DNA of 64,000 nt from DASRAJ01 sp035638255 (GTDB lineage: Bacteria; Bacteroidota; Bacteroidia; Chitinophagales; UBA10324). Below, one piece after another: positions 44,822-54,479 of this stretch. The notes beneath the pieces are model-generated. The model had not been told where the DNA came from and searched no databases. It saw only the letters and a program-made list of their open reading frames with translations. Position 1 is the first letter of the stretch. Each line of letters opens with the position of its first letter. The position numbers and the translations under genes were made by a program. The DNA is taken from positions 38,768 to 102,767 of the forward strand of contig DASRAJ010000051.1 of NCBI GenBank assembly GCA_035638255.1, given 5' to 3'.

Positions 44822-47332
44822 TTACTCCAGCATCGTCACCTTCACCTTTACATTCGTATTCCTCCCCTTATCATCAGCACATGAAATTTTTACCTCACCC
44901 GCCTGTGGTGTAAAGAACACTTTATCATGCACTCCTGAAGCGCGATAGAATTTATCATTCACATACCAATACACTTCCTTCACCTCATTATCGGCATTAC
45001 AGGTGAGGGCAAGTTGTTTGCCGCCATCTTTTTCAAAAATGTATTCGAGACCATCAGTAGGTGAAGTGATTGATGGCGCATTTGCAGTGTAGATACGTGT
45101 GCATGCAGGATTGTGCGGCGGAATTTTTTGGTAAGGGATATTTTCTGATTCATAAAATGAAATCAGCTCCGGCGGAAGATTGGAATACAGTTTTTTCTTG
45201 TATCCGCTTTGAGGCAAACAATTTCTGCAATAGGAAATGCTTTCATCAGCGGAGACAAAAACTTCTTTCTCGTGATTACATTTCGCAGTGGAAGAAATTC
45301 CAGGGATATAATAATCCATTACCTGGTCACTGCAAAAATCATCAGGCACTTTTCCGGTGACGGAACATACCAAACGAAAATCCAGGTCCTTCGGCATCTT
45401 CAGCCATTCAGTAGTACTGTTGTATTCGAGTGAATTAAAAATATCGAAGAGTAGTGGCGTAGCCACGTCGGCGCCGGTGAGCTGAGGCACTCCGGTGCCA
45501 TCGAAATTTCCAACCCATACCCCAATGGTGTAATGCTTATTGAAGCCAATGCTCCATGCATCGCGGCGTCCGTATGATGTTCCTGTCTTCCACGCAATCT
45601 TCGGAAGCCGCATGCTGCTTTCATAATTGTTCGGGAGATCAGGACGCGTGTGTTGCGTGAGAATGGTGGTGATCATGAATGCGGAAGCCGGCGTAAACAA
45701 GGGAATAGCGTCTCCCGAAAAAATCGGGACAGGTCTTAATTTTCCGCCCTGGGTAAGAGAGACTTGCTCACCTCCTATGCTGCCTGCAATTCCGGAAGAG
45801 TTAATTTTTTTCAATGAAACAGAATTCGCAGAATGGCTGGAATCGGATTTTTCGGCGCTTGAAATCCGCCGGAGTTTTTTCAACTCCGGTGGAGTTTTGC
45901 GCGGCACATTTTCATCCTGCACATAAAAAATTTTTATTTCTTTCCCTTCATTCGAAAAAGAAGAGTACAGTCGAACCAATTCTTCCAGCGAAACACCACA
46001 ACCCCCAAGCACAACAGAAAGTCCGAGTTTATTTTCATTTTTTACTACAGAAGAAAATCCTGCCGTTTTCAACTGCGAAATGAATTGCGGAACACCCAAC
46101 TCATCGAGCATTTTCACTGCAGGTACATTCAGTGAATTTGCCAATGCCGTTTCCACAGTAACGGAGCCGTGAAACTTCTTGTCAAAATTTTCAGGAGCGT
46201 AGCCAAAGAAATTTGCAGGAACATCTGTGAGCACACTTTTGGGTGTCGTCAATCCTCTGTCAAATGCAATCGCGTAGAGGAACGGTTTCAGCGTGCTGCC
46301 GGGTGAACGGATTGCCCGCACACCATCCACCTGCCCTCTGTCTTCTGCATTATAAAAATCTGCGGATCCGAGATATACTTCCGCATTTCCCGTTTCATTG
46401 TTCAACACCAATACAGCACAATTGGTGATGTTGGTGTAGTGAATTCGCTGAATGTAATTGTAAGCTAGGTTCTCCACCTTCTCCTGCTTCATCCTATCAA
46501 TCGTGGAGTGGATGATCGGTTGTGAAGGAAAATTTTTTGCCAGCCGAATTGAAATGTGCGGCGCTAAACGGGGTACTGCATGTCGCTTTGCAGATAGCTT
46601 TTCATTCAGCGCATCCTGAATCACTTCTTCCGGAAAAAGTTTTTCTTCTTCGAAACGATGCAGCCATTTATTTCTTTCCTGCACAATCAATCCATTATCT
46701 CTTCCTACCACCAAAGAAGAAGGACGATTGGGAATGATGGACAGCGTGACTATTTGCGCAAGCGATAAATAGTCAGATGTTTGCCCGAAGTAAATCAGCG
46801 AAGCTGCTTTTACTCCTTCAATGTTGCCGCCGTAGGGAACGAGGTTTAAATAGAGCTGAAGGATTTCATCCTTGCTGTAATGAAGCTCGAGTTGGAGGGC
46901 ACGAAACATCTCAATCAACTTATTCCCGTAAGTACGAGGTGCGGGATCGAGCATGCGAGCTACCTGCATCGTGACGGTGGATGCGCCGGAAGTTTTTCTT
47001 CCTTGCACCACATTATTGAAAAGCGCCCGAACAATCGCAACAGGGTTTATCCCGGGATGATAGTAGAAGTACTTGTCTTCTTTGTCAAGGATGGTCTTCT
47101 TCAGCAGCGGGGTAATTTCATTCAGCTCCGTTTTCATTCTCCACTTTTCATCGCTGCTTAAGAATGAATGGAGGACTGTTCCGTCACTTGCTGTTATAAT
47201 CTGAGAGTACTGAATGTTGACTTTGAGAGGGAAAATGAAATTGAGAAAAAAAAATAATAACAGAGGTACTACAACTGCGTAAAGAAAGATCCTGAAAATT
47301 TTTTTTCTGAAGAAGTTTTGAAGAAGTTTCAT
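44822..47332 (-). CDS. pbpC: Penicillin-binding protein 1C
   Basis: An 836-residue bifunctional peptidoglycan synthase. One N-terminal membrane anchor (about 12-36); glycosyltransferase domain with catalytic Glu85 (LDKEDKYFY) and KTSGASTVTMQVARML; transpeptidase domain with the SxxK motif at Ser346-Lys349 (SPGSTLK), an SLN motif (ANSLNVPAVKML) and KTGTSYGRRDAW; C-terminal BiPBP_C domain of about 90 residues. The SLN and C-terminal features mark it as PBP1C rather than PBP1A. In proteobacteria this gene often neighbours an alpha-2-macroglobulin gene; here that gene is 22 kb away. Confidence 0.94.
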   Translation of the reverse strand: MKLLQNFFRKKIFRIFLYAVVVPLLLFFFLNFIFPLKVNIQYSQIITASDGTVLHSFLSSDEKWRMKTELNEITPLLKKTILDKEDKYFYYHPGINPVAIVRALFNNVVQGRKTSGASTVTMQVARMLDPAPRTYGNKLIEMFRALQLELHYSKDEILQLYLNLVPYGGNIEGVKAASLIYFGQTSDYLSLAQIVTLSIIPNRPSSLVVGRDNGLIVQERNKWLHRFEEEKLFPEEVIQDALNEKLSAKRHAVPRLAPHISIRLAKNFPSQPIIHSTIDRMKQEKVENLAYNYIQRIHYTNITNCAVLVLNNETGNAEVYLGSADFYNAEDRGQVDGVRAIRSPGSTLKPFLYAIAFDRGLTTPKSVLTDVPANFFGYAPENFDKKFHGSVTVETALANSLNVPAVKMLDELGVPQFISQLKTAGFSSVVKNENKLGLSVVLGGCGVSLEELVRLYSSFSNEGKEIKIFYVQDENVPRKTPPELKKLRRISSAEKSDSSHSANSVSLKKINSSGIAGSIGGEQVSLTQGGKLRPVPIFSGDAIPLFTPASAFMITTILTQHTRPDLPNNYESSMRLPKIAWKTGTSYGRRDAWSIGFNKHYTIGVWVGNFDGTGVPQLTGADVATPLLFDIFNSLEYNSTTEWLKMPKDLDFRLVCSVTGKVPDDFCSDQVMDYYIPGISSTAKCNHEKEVFVSADESISYCRNCLPQSGYKKKLYSNLPPELISFYESENIPYQKIPPHNPACTRIYTANAPSITSPTDGLEYIFEKDGGKQLALTCNADNEVKEVYWYVNDKFYRASGVHDKVFFTPQAGEVKISCADDKGRNTNVKVKVTMLE

Positions 47333-47517
47333 GGAGGTTTCTGAACGCAGGAAGCAAGATGCAAAACTAACGCTGACTTAAAAGAAAATTATGTTTTCAC
47401 GTGGAATACATTTCGGTGGCGGGAATAACAAAATCATGATTACAAAAATTTTATGCCTAAAAGCAATCACTTTCTGAAACTCTATGCGTATTCATAAGGG
47501 TTGTGCCTTAATGGTGT

Positions 47518-47525
47518 TATTTTTG
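47518..47525 (+). promoter_or_regulatory. -7-like element TATTTTTG before the DUF5686 gene
   Basis: Exact TAnnTTTG match 28 nt before the ATG at 47554; no well-placed TTTG partner (a TTG lies 14 nt upstream), so the call is tentative. Confidence 0.3.
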
Positions 47526-47553
47526 AATTCAAGTATTTTAGCTTGTATTGAAA

Positions 47554-49980
47554 ATGCTTCGAAGACTTTTATTTGTAATCATGTGCCTGTTGCCTTCGGT
47601 ATTGATGGCGCAAATTTTTTCCTTGAAAGGGAGTGTGCTTGATTCAGTGACCGGGGAAAAACTTCCTTTCGTCACCATTCTGATTAACAACAGCAGTAAC
47701 CAGGGAACGAGCAGTGATTCAGCAGGGGATTTTTCTTTAAAATCTCCGAAACCAATTACTTCGGTTACCTTCAGTTTTGTAGGATACAAGTCAAAGAATA
47801 TTACGTTCAAGTCCACCGACAAAACCTATTCTGTACTTGTTTCATTATCTCCGCAGCAATTAGAGTTGAGTGATGTCACGGTGATGTCGGGAGAAAATCC
47901 TGCGAACAGAATTATAAGAATGGCGGTGAAGAACCGTGATCAAAACAATTACGGAAAGCTGAATTCGTATGCCTTCAGAGCTTATGAGAAATTTGATGTT
48001 ACCGGCATTCCGCCTAAAGAAGGAGTGAATGACTCGCTTCGGAAAAAATTATTCCGGTTCATGGAGAACAATCATTTGCTCATTATGGAATCGGTGGTGG
48101 AGCGAAAACATCTGAGTCCTGATCTTACCAAGGAAACCGTGATCGCACAAAAAGTTTCAGGATTACAAAGTCCGAATTTCACCATGCTCGTTTCAGAACT
48201 GCAGACAACCAATTTCTATGAGCCCTACATTGATATCACCACTACTGATTTTGTAAATCCCGTAAGCCCCGGCGCATGGGACAAATACTTCTTCAATGTC
48301 GAAGACACGGTTTACAAGGGAAAAGACACGGTGTTCGTGATCAGCTATCATCCCGCAAAAGGAAAACACTTTGTGTCGCTGAAAGGGATTCTGGAAATCA
48401 ATACCGATGGCTATGCGATTCAGCATGTGACCGCGACCCCCTCCGATACTTCATTGGCAACAGTGTTTGCCAGCATTGAACAGCGATATGCAAAAGTTGA
48501 CAGCACGCATTGGTTTCCCACGATGATCGCAGTGGATATCGGCTTCAAGCAATTTGTATTTAACGGATTGAAATTGGAGATGAAGGGGACTACGTACATC
48601 AAAGATCCGATCATTAATCCGCCGCTTTCGAAAAAAGATTTTGACGGAGTGAATATTGACATCCTCGATGATGCTGCAAATAAATCCGACGAGTTCTGGA
48701 AACTGAACCGTTTAGATACACTTACGAGGAAAGAAATAAAAACCTACAGGTTCATTGACAGCGTAGGAAAGAAATATCACCTTGATCGCAAGGCGGCCTG
48801 GCTGAGCGCTTTACAGGATGGCAACCTTCGCTTTCCTTATGTAAGTGTCGAGCTTTACAATACCATTAAGTTCAACCGGCCAGAAGGAGTGCGGGCAGGA
48901 TTGGGTTTGGAAACGAATAGTGATTTTTCACGGCGTTACCAGGTAGGAGCCTTCGCCGCTTATGGTGTGCGTGACCAGATTTGGAAGTACGGGGGCTTTG
49001 CGCGCTTTAAAATTTATGAGCCAAAAAACATTGCGATCGCCTTTCGCATGTCCCGCAACTATGAAGAAAATGGCGGTGTAAATTTTTTCCAGCAGGATTA
49101 CTGGGGCAGCGGCACCGGGCTTCGCAATTACACGATCACGAATTTTGATTTGGTTGATCGCAGGGAACTTGATTTCACAGCGCGAATTCGCAAGTATGTA
49201 AACTTTCAGCTAAGTGGTTACTCCACCGTAAGAACCGTTACGAATGATTATCGCTTCCTCGATACTTCAACGGGCGAGCCGCTGCTGCTCGATCAATTTC
49301 ATTTTGCCGGCGTACGGGCAGCCATTCGTTTCTCATACAAAGAGCGGGTTGTGGAATCACTCGATCATTATTACTGGGTGAACGAAGGATACCCCACGAT
49401 ATGGTTGCAGGTGACACAGGGCATCAATGGGTTTTTGGGAAGTGATTACACATATGCGAAGTATGAGGCCATGGTCAATCAATATTTCAACACCAAATCA
49501 TTTGGCATTACCACCATTACTGTGATGGGCGGAGTTATTGATGGCATTATCCCCTCATCAGAATTATTTACAGGAAGATCGAGCTATGCTGCATTCGGAA
49601 TCTATGCGCCTACGAGTTTTCAAACTATGCGCTCGGGAGAATTCCTGGATAATCGTTACGTGAGCATTTACTTCCGCCAGGATTTATTGACGAACGTAAT
49701 CCAATGGGGAAAATTCCAGCCCAACTTTGTACTCCTTACCAATGTCGCCTGGGGAATACTCACGCATCCGGAAGTGCATCTGAATACTTCTATCACCTCT
49801 ATGGAGAAAGGGTATTTTGAATCAGGCATTGAGGCGAATAACCTGATCTCTAAAAAATTTCTCGGGATTGTTCGCATGGGTGTTGGTATCGGAGTGTTCT
49901 ATCGCTATGGCGCTTATGCCTTCACCAATCAGTTGGATAACCTGGCGTTTAAGGGTACCTTCTCTTACAATTTTAAGTAG
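47554..49980 (+). CDS. DUF5686 outer-membrane protein with carboxypeptidase-regulatory-like domain
   Basis: An 808-residue protein from the ATG at 47554 (a TTG two codons earlier is also in frame). Signal peptide (MLRRLLFVIMCLLPSVLMAQ), then a CarboxypepD_reg-like/beta-sandwich domain (GSVLDSVTGEKLPFVTILIN ... FSFVGYKS) as in SusC/TonB-linked proteins, then a long DUF5686 domain that ends as a beta-barrel-like region (final residue aromatic-rich GTFSYNFK). Likely an outer-membrane beta-barrel; no TonB-box plug domain is seen. Function unknown. Confidence 0.88.
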   Translation: MLRRLLFVIMCLLPSVLMAQIFSLKGSVLDSVTGEKLPFVTILINNSSNQGTSSDSAGDFSLKSPKPITSVTFSFVGYKSKNITFKSTDKTYSVLVSLSPQQLELSDVTVMSGENPANRIIRMAVKNRDQNNYGKLNSYAFRAYEKFDVTGIPPKEGVNDSLRKKLFRFMENNHLLIMESVVERKHLSPDLTKETVIAQKVSGLQSPNFTMLVSELQTTNFYEPYIDITTTDFVNPVSPGAWDKYFFNVEDTVYKGKDTVFVISYHPAKGKHFVSLKGILEINTDGYAIQHVTATPSDTSLATVFASIEQRYAKVDSTHWFPTMIAVDIGFKQFVFNGLKLEMKGTTYIKDPIINPPLSKKDFDGVNIDILDDAANKSDEFWKLNRLDTLTRKEIKTYRFIDSVGKKYHLDRKAAWLSALQDGNLRFPYVSVELYNTIKFNRPEGVRAGLGLETNSDFSRRYQVGAFAAYGVRDQIWKYGGFARFKIYEPKNIAIAFRMSRNYEENGGVNFFQQDYWGSGTGLRNYTITNFDLVDRRELDFTARIRKYVNFQLSGYSTVRTVTNDYRFLDTSTGEPLLLDQFHFAGVRAAIRFSYKERVVESLDHYYWVNEGYPTIWLQVTQGINGFLGSDYTYAKYEAMVNQYFNTKSFGITTITVMGGVIDGIIPSSELFTGRSSYAAFGIYAPTSFQTMRSGEFLDNRYVSIYFRQDLLTNVIQWGKFQPNFVLLTNVAWGILTHPEVHLNTSITSMEKGYFESGIEANNLISKKFLGIVRMGVGIGVFYRYGAYAFTNQLDNLAFKGTFSYNFK

Positions 49981-50023
49981 GAGATTTCTTGCACCCATTT
50001 TGAACCACATTGAAAATGACAAA

Positions 50024-50051
50024 AAAAGGGTGGAGTAAAATCCACCCTTTT
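50024..50051. terminator. Bidirectional rho-independent terminator
   Basis: AAAAGGGTGGA-GTAAAA-TCCACCCTTTT: a perfect 11-bp stem with A and T tracts on the two sides, between the convergent genes ending at 49980 and 50081. Confidence 0.85.
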
Positions 50052-50080
50052 AAAAATTTATCATGTACAACGATAATAAA

Positions 50081-50665
50081 TCAAAACTGACTCGCGATCT
50101 GATAAGACAGTGTCGGTTTTGGAATTGCATTTTGCGGAATGTCTGATGCTCTGTCAATATATCCGCCATTTGCTAACGTTGCTGCGGTAACAATTTCAAG
50201 CAAATCTGATTTCAGTTGTGCAAGTGCTGCCGGCGTTTGCATTGAAGGCAGCGGGTACAAATACAATGCTGCCTGATTTTTAGGGTTGCTTGCTGGAGTT
50301 TTAAAAGCCCACAAATATTCTTTTGGACTGTAATCCAGATTGCCGGGAAATAAAGGAACGAGATCACCTATCGCTTCTGTGATTTGTTCCTCTGCCGTTT
50401 CCCCGTCCGCAAGAATAGCGGTTTTCCAATCCGGTCCGATGTAAAGCCATGCTTCTTCACCGTACTGCCCAACGAGGCTGTTAAGGCCATATTGGTTGTA
50501 CAGTTCAGTATAAAGTGTTTTGGGGTGACTGTTTGCAGAACCCTTTTCTTCGATTTGTGTAGTTGCTTGAGATTGGACCTGGCCCGGTGATGAGTAATCC
50601 TTAGTACAACTTTGATTCACTAACACGATAGTGAGAATACAAATAATGCTGATTAAATTTTTCAT
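50081..50665 (-). CDS. Hypothetical lipoprotein
   Basis: A 194-residue protein with a lipoprotein signal (MKNLISIICILTIVLVNQSC, Cys20). The mature chain shows no family that I recognise; it contains EAWLYIGPDWKTAILADGE and KTPASNPKNQAALYLYPLPS. The Gly-Pro-x-Trp pattern is faintly like that of the DUF3455 protein encoded at 62800 (YIGPTWSC), perhaps a distant relationship. Convergent with the DUF5686 gene through a shared terminator. Confidence 0.7.
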   Translation of the reverse strand: MKNLISIICILTIVLVNQSCTKDYSSPGQVQSQATTQIEEKGSANSHPKTLYTELYNQYGLNSLVGQYGEEAWLYIGPDWKTAILADGETAEEQITEAIGDLVPLFPGNLDYSPKEYLWAFKTPASNPKNQAALYLYPLPSMQTPAALAQLKSDLLEIVTAATLANGGYIDRASDIPQNAIPKPTLSYQIASQF

Positions 50666-51114
50666 TGTAAGAATTGTGGTTTTTACTGTGAGAAAAAAAA
50701 ATTAAAAGGATATTATTGAATGAACCCGGCTTGAGGATCCTTTCGGGTTCAATTGCTGGATAGTTATCGGTTAAGCTTCCACGACAAGTGTTGATGTCAT
50801 AAGAAGATTTTGTGATTCCATACAGCGTGATCTATTAAGTGTGCACATAGTCTTATTCGGATGTGAGTGATAATAGTTTCACTTCAGGAAAAATCCTTTC
50901 CTGCGATGTACCTAATCGCAAGTGCGCGTAATGGTGGATGGTGGATAGGTAAGCCGAAAAATTTTTGATATATCCTTCAATTCAAACGAGGAGCGCAGTG
51001 GTATAAATCCACCGGTCATTTACTCAATACTTGAAGTTTGCAGGGTTCATGCATAATTGACACAGCAGTTTTATTATTACTGCAATTTTTAAGTTATAAG
51101 TTAGCAAACCCTTT
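50666..51114. other. Intergenic region without a recognisable gene
   Basis: 449 nt between the divergent lipoprotein and small secreted-protein genes. I see no open frame with coding character. The end near 51067-51085 contains the short inverted pair GCAGT/ACTGC and several TTATAAGTT-like A/T-rich stretches that could be promoter DNA for the gene at 51115. Confidence 0.5.
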
Positions 51115-51555
51115 ATGAAAAAGACATTTGCAATAATAATATTGACAATAGCTTCTTACCTTTTCTTTCAAGGCCAAGTGATACACAAGGAGGTAAAAAT
51201 TTTATTTGACAAAGACCAGCCATTTGAAATAATAAATTCTCAAAGAGGCATTACGACTCAATCTTCTGCATCAGACACCAATATGTGTAAAGGGTGGACA
51301 ATTGTTCAAGCAGATTTGCCGGGAATAATAAAAGACAGCAAAGCAATTGATGGGCACGAATGGCACTACTTATTCGATAACTTGCCTTGTGTAGTAAATG
51401 GACAATTAAAACAAAAGGGGCATGACTTCAAATTTGAGATCAACGCTGGTTCCTGGATGTTGATTTTTTGTTCTGATACAACATTACTCCTGGGAAATTT
51501 TAAAAAGCAAGATGAAAAATATTTTTTATCAAAACCGTGGAACGAAAAGAAATAA
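51115..51555 (+). CDS. Small secreted protein, unknown function
   Basis: A 146-residue protein with a signal peptide (MKKTFAIIILTIASYLFFQG). Mature part about 125 residues, with two Cys (TNMCKGWT, DNLPCVVN) that could form a disulfide, and a terminal KPWNEKK. No recognised family. It lies 25 nt upstream of the ACMSD-like gene in the same orientation but is unlikely to share its function. Confidence 0.6.
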   Translation: MKKTFAIIILTIASYLFFQGQVIHKEVKILFDKDQPFEIINSQRGITTQSSASDTNMCKGWTIVQADLPGIIKDSKAIDGHEWHYLFDNLPCVVNGQLKQKGHDFKFEINAGSWMLIFCSDTTLLLGNFKKQDEKYFLSKPWNEKK

Positions 51556-51580
51556 ACCGGCTTGAAAATATTTGAGCATA

Positions 51581-52585
51581 ATGCGAAAGATTGATATCCA
51601 TACTCACATCATCCCCGAAAAACTTCCGAAGTGGAGTGAGAAATTTGGGTATGGTGATTTCATTCATCTCGAACATCATGCTCATTGCAAAGCGAAGATG
51701 ATGATCGGCGATAAATTTTTTCGGGAGATAGAAAGCAACTGTTGGGACGGAGAAAAAAGAATTGAAGAATGCGATCATCATCAGGTGAATGTCCAGGTGC
51801 TCAGCACCATTCCTGTCATGTTTAGTTATTGGGCAAAAGCAAAAGATGGTCTCGAAGTTTCACACTTCCTGAATGATCACATTGCAGAAGTAATTCAAAA
51901 ATTTCCTTCGCGATTTGTTGGACTGGGAACTGTTCCATTGCAGGACACACAACTTGCGATTGAAGAGTTGCACCGTTGTGTTGGAGATTTAAAATTCCCC
52001 GGGGTACAAATCGGCTCGAATGTGAATCAGAAAAATTTAAGTGAGCCGGAGTTCTTTCCTTTTTTCCGGGAAGCAGAAAAACTTGGAGCCTGCATCTTCA
52101 TTCACCCGTGGGAAATGATGGGAAAGGATCAGATGCAGAAATACTGGCTGCCCTGGTTGGTGGGAATGCCTGCAGAAACTTCACGGGCAATTTGCTCGAT
52201 GATCTTTGGCGGCGTGTTTGAAAAACTTCCGAAGCTGCGTGTTGCATTTGCTCACGGCGGCGGATCATTTCCCCCCACTTTCGGAAGAATTGCTCATGGC
52301 TTTGATGAACGCCCCGATCTTGTAGCAATTGATAATGCTGTTCATCCGAAAAAATACCTTGGAAAATTCTGGCTCGATTCACTTACGCACGACGAGAAGA
52401 TGTTGCGCTACATCATGGATTTTGCAGGTGATGAAAAAATTTGTTTGGGTAGTGATTATCCCTTTCCGCTCGGCGAATCGCAACCTGGGAAGCTGATTGA
52501 AGGAATGGATTTGAAGAAGAAAGTGAAAAGAAAATTGCTTTGGGAAAACGCATTTGATTGGTTGGGCATTCGGGAACTTCACTGA
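51581..52585 (+). CDS. Amidohydrolase, ACMSD-like decarboxylase
   Basis: A 334-residue metal-dependent enzyme from the ATG at 51581 (a TTG three codons earlier is also open). The HxH metal site is in KIDIHTHIIPEKLP; later metal/catalytic residues are in CIFIHPWEM, VAFAHGGGSFP and CLGSDYPFPLGE (Asp). The whole pattern, including WLVGMPAETSRAICSMI, matches 2-amino-3-carboxymuconate 6-semialdehyde decarboxylase, which diverts the kynurenine pathway away from quinolinate. No other tryptophan-degradation gene is in the window. It overlaps the convergent hydrolase gene by 7 nt. Confidence 0.9.
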   Translation: MRKIDIHTHIIPEKLPKWSEKFGYGDFIHLEHHAHCKAKMMIGDKFFREIESNCWDGEKRIEECDHHQVNVQVLSTIPVMFSYWAKAKDGLEVSHFLNDHIAEVIQKFPSRFVGLGTVPLQDTQLAIEELHRCVGDLKFPGVQIGSNVNQKNLSEPEFFPFFREAEKLGACIFIHPWEMMGKDQMQKYWLPWLVGMPAETSRAICSMIFGGVFEKLPKLRVAFAHGGGSFPPTFGRIAHGFDERPDLVAIDNAVHPKKYLGKFWLDSLTHDEKMLRYIMDFAGDEKICLGSDYPFPLGESQPGKLIEGMDLKKKVKRKLLWENAFDWLGIRELH

Positions 52586-53451
52586 GAAATCATCTTCAAA
52601 ATCACCCTGGTCACTGAATCCTGCTGCGTCCAGGGAATGAAATGATTTTCATTGGGGAACTCGATCATTTCCATAGGAGCATTTGTCATCATTCGCTTTG
52701 CATACTGTGCATTCACCGGTGGAACAATTCCATCCTTATCACCGAACATGTACACGGTGGGGGTTGAAATTTTATTCCATTTATCGTGCATTTTTTTCAA
52801 TTCATCTACATGCGTTCTCTTTTCCCAATAAGCAGTGAGCCACATCTTCGGCATTACCCGCTGAATCACTTTAAAATTTCCAAGCTTGTTGATCGCAAAT
52901 TGTTTTTCATTACCCGGATCAATTTGGGGGGCCAGCAAAATCATTGCCTTCACTACTTCTGAATTATCCATCGCAAGCTCTACAGCAATGGGGCCGCCAT
53001 ACGAGTGTCCAACCAAAATGGTGTGCTTCTTCGATTTATTCAAGTCAAGCAGTGGCCTGATCATCTCTGCCTGCTCCTCAATGGAAGTGACCGGTTTTCC
53101 CTCTCCTGATTTTCCGTAACCGGGCCGGTCCAGCGCCACCAGATGTGCATGCTGAATAAGATTGCTGTCTCCGAAATATTTGATGTAATCATACCACGAA
53201 CCCGGTGCACCGTGAATGAACAACACCATCGGTAGTGTATCGGCGCCTATGGAGGCATAGAACACGGCACGACCGTTCACTTGATAGGTGTTGAATTGTG
53301 GCTTCATGGATTTGGTTTTAAAATACTCAGCAATCTCTTTATCGCTCCAGCTAAAGGAATTCATCATCACATAACCAAACACGATCGGTGCCGCAATCAG
53401 CAGCAGCAGTATGATCAACCACGTGCGCTTGCGGCGAAAAATTTTCTTCAT
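52579..53451 (-). CDS. Alpha/beta hydrolase, membrane-anchored
   Basis: A 290-residue protein with an N-terminal membrane anchor (WLIILLLLIAAPIVFGYVM). Alpha/beta-hydrolase core: oxyanion-side LFIHGAPGSWYDY, the nucleophile elbow VGHSYGGP (Ser), FGDKDGIV (acid residue) and NENHFIPW (His). Substrate unknown. Its 3' end overlaps the ACMSD gene on the other strand by 7 nt. Confidence 0.9.
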   Translation of the reverse strand: MKKIFRRKRTWLIILLLLIAAPIVFGYVMMNSFSWSDKEIAEYFKTKSMKPQFNTYQVNGRAVFYASIGADTLPMVLFIHGAPGSWYDYIKYFGDSNLIQHAHLVALDRPGYGKSGEGKPVTSIEEQAEMIRPLLDLNKSKKHTILVGHSYGGPIAVELAMDNSEVVKAMILLAPQIDPGNEKQFAINKLGNFKVIQRVMPKMWLTAYWEKRTHVDELKKMHDKWNKISTPTVYMFGDKDGIVPPVNAQYAKRMMTNAPMEMIEFPNENHFIPWTQQDSVTRVILKMISQ

Positions 53452-53632
53452 CCCTCAGAATTAATTTTCAAACTTACAAGAATGGTTTCACTCTATTCTG
53501 CAAAAACCACCTCAGGGTTCTCGCGAAAAAAATCAGGGTAAGCCAACCGCTGATGGGGTTTACAGACGACGGTTTGAGTTTATTATTTTAATTTTCGCAG
53601 AGAAGAAAAACCGGTTCAGGGGAAAAATCACA

Positions 53633-54409
53633 ATGAAGGAAGATCTTCACATCACGCTCATTCAAACCAATCTTCACTGGGAAAACAGCGAAGCTAACCT
53701 GGAAATGTTTTCAGGAAAGATTACTTCCCTTCATGAGCCAACGGATTTGATTATACTTCCTGAAATGTTCAGTACCGGCTTCAGCATGCAGCCGGAAAAA
53801 TTTGCCGAGACGATGGATGGTGCTGCCATGAATTGGATGAAAGAAAATTCGCAGAAAAAGAATTCTGTTATCTGCGGAAGCTTAATGATGAAAGACGGAG
53901 ATAAATTTTTCAATCGCCTCATCTGGATGCGGCCGGATGGTAGTTTTGGGTTTTATGACAAGCGTCATCTGTTCGGATTAGGAGAAGAACACAACCACTA
54001 TTCTTCCGGCAATAAAAAAATTTTGGTAGAACTGAAAGAATGGAAAATTCTTCCTCTTGTTTGCTACGATCTCAGATTTCCTGTTTGGAGCCGCAATAAG
54101 GAACACTACGATATTCTTTTGTTTGTCGCCAACTGGCCGGAGAGAAGAATTAATGCCTGGAAAACTTTGCTTGAAGCTCGTGCGATTGAAAATCAGTGTT
54201 ACGTGATAGGTGTGAACCGGGTTGGCAATGATGGAAACGAAATTTATTATTCGGGAGAAAGTTCTGTGATAGACCCGCGGGGAGAAATTCTTTGGCGCGT
54301 TGCAAATCATGAATGCATCCATACGTGTACCCTATCTTACCACCATCTGAATCACATCAGGGAATCACTTCCGTTTTTGAAGGATGCAGATGAGTTTGAG
54401 ATCAAATAA
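53633..54409 (+). CDS. Carbon-nitrogen hydrolase, omega-amidase (YafV/NIT2-like)
   Basis: A 258-residue nitrilase-superfamily enzyme. The Glu-Lys-Cys triad is visible: ILPEMFSTGF (Glu), YDKRHLFGLG (Lys), LPLVCYDLRFPVW (Cys). Length and the DLRFPVWSRN motif fit the YafV/omega-amidase branch, which hydrolyses 2-oxoglutaramate and 2-oxosuccinamate formed by glutamine or asparagine transamination (metabolite repair). Monocistronic or leading into the small gene at 54480. Confidence 0.92.
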   Translation: MKEDLHITLIQTNLHWENSEANLEMFSGKITSLHEPTDLIILPEMFSTGFSMQPEKFAETMDGAAMNWMKENSQKKNSVICGSLMMKDGDKFFNRLIWMRPDGSFGFYDKRHLFGLGEEHNHYSSGNKKILVELKEWKILPLVCYDLRFPVWSRNKEHYDILLFVANWPERRINAWKTLLEARAIENQCYVIGVNRVGNDGNEIYYSGESSVIDPRGEILWRVANHECIHTCTLSYHHLNHIRESLPFLKDADEFEIK

Positions 54410-54413
54410 AGCC

Positions 54414-54472
54414 GCCACGAATTTCACTAATTACCACGAAAAGAATTCGTGCACATTCGTGTAATTCGTGGC
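54414..54472. repeat. Inverted repeat of CACGAATT type
   Basis: The arms GCCACGAATTTCAC (54414-54427) and GTGTAATTCGTGGC (54459-54472) are complementary at 13 of 14 positions, with an inner CACGAA/TTCGTG pair. It fills the gap between the omega-amidase gene and the next start codon. It looks like a dispersed palindromic element that supplies either a terminator or an upstream hairpin. Confidence 0.6.
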
Positions 54473-54479
54473 AAACAAA

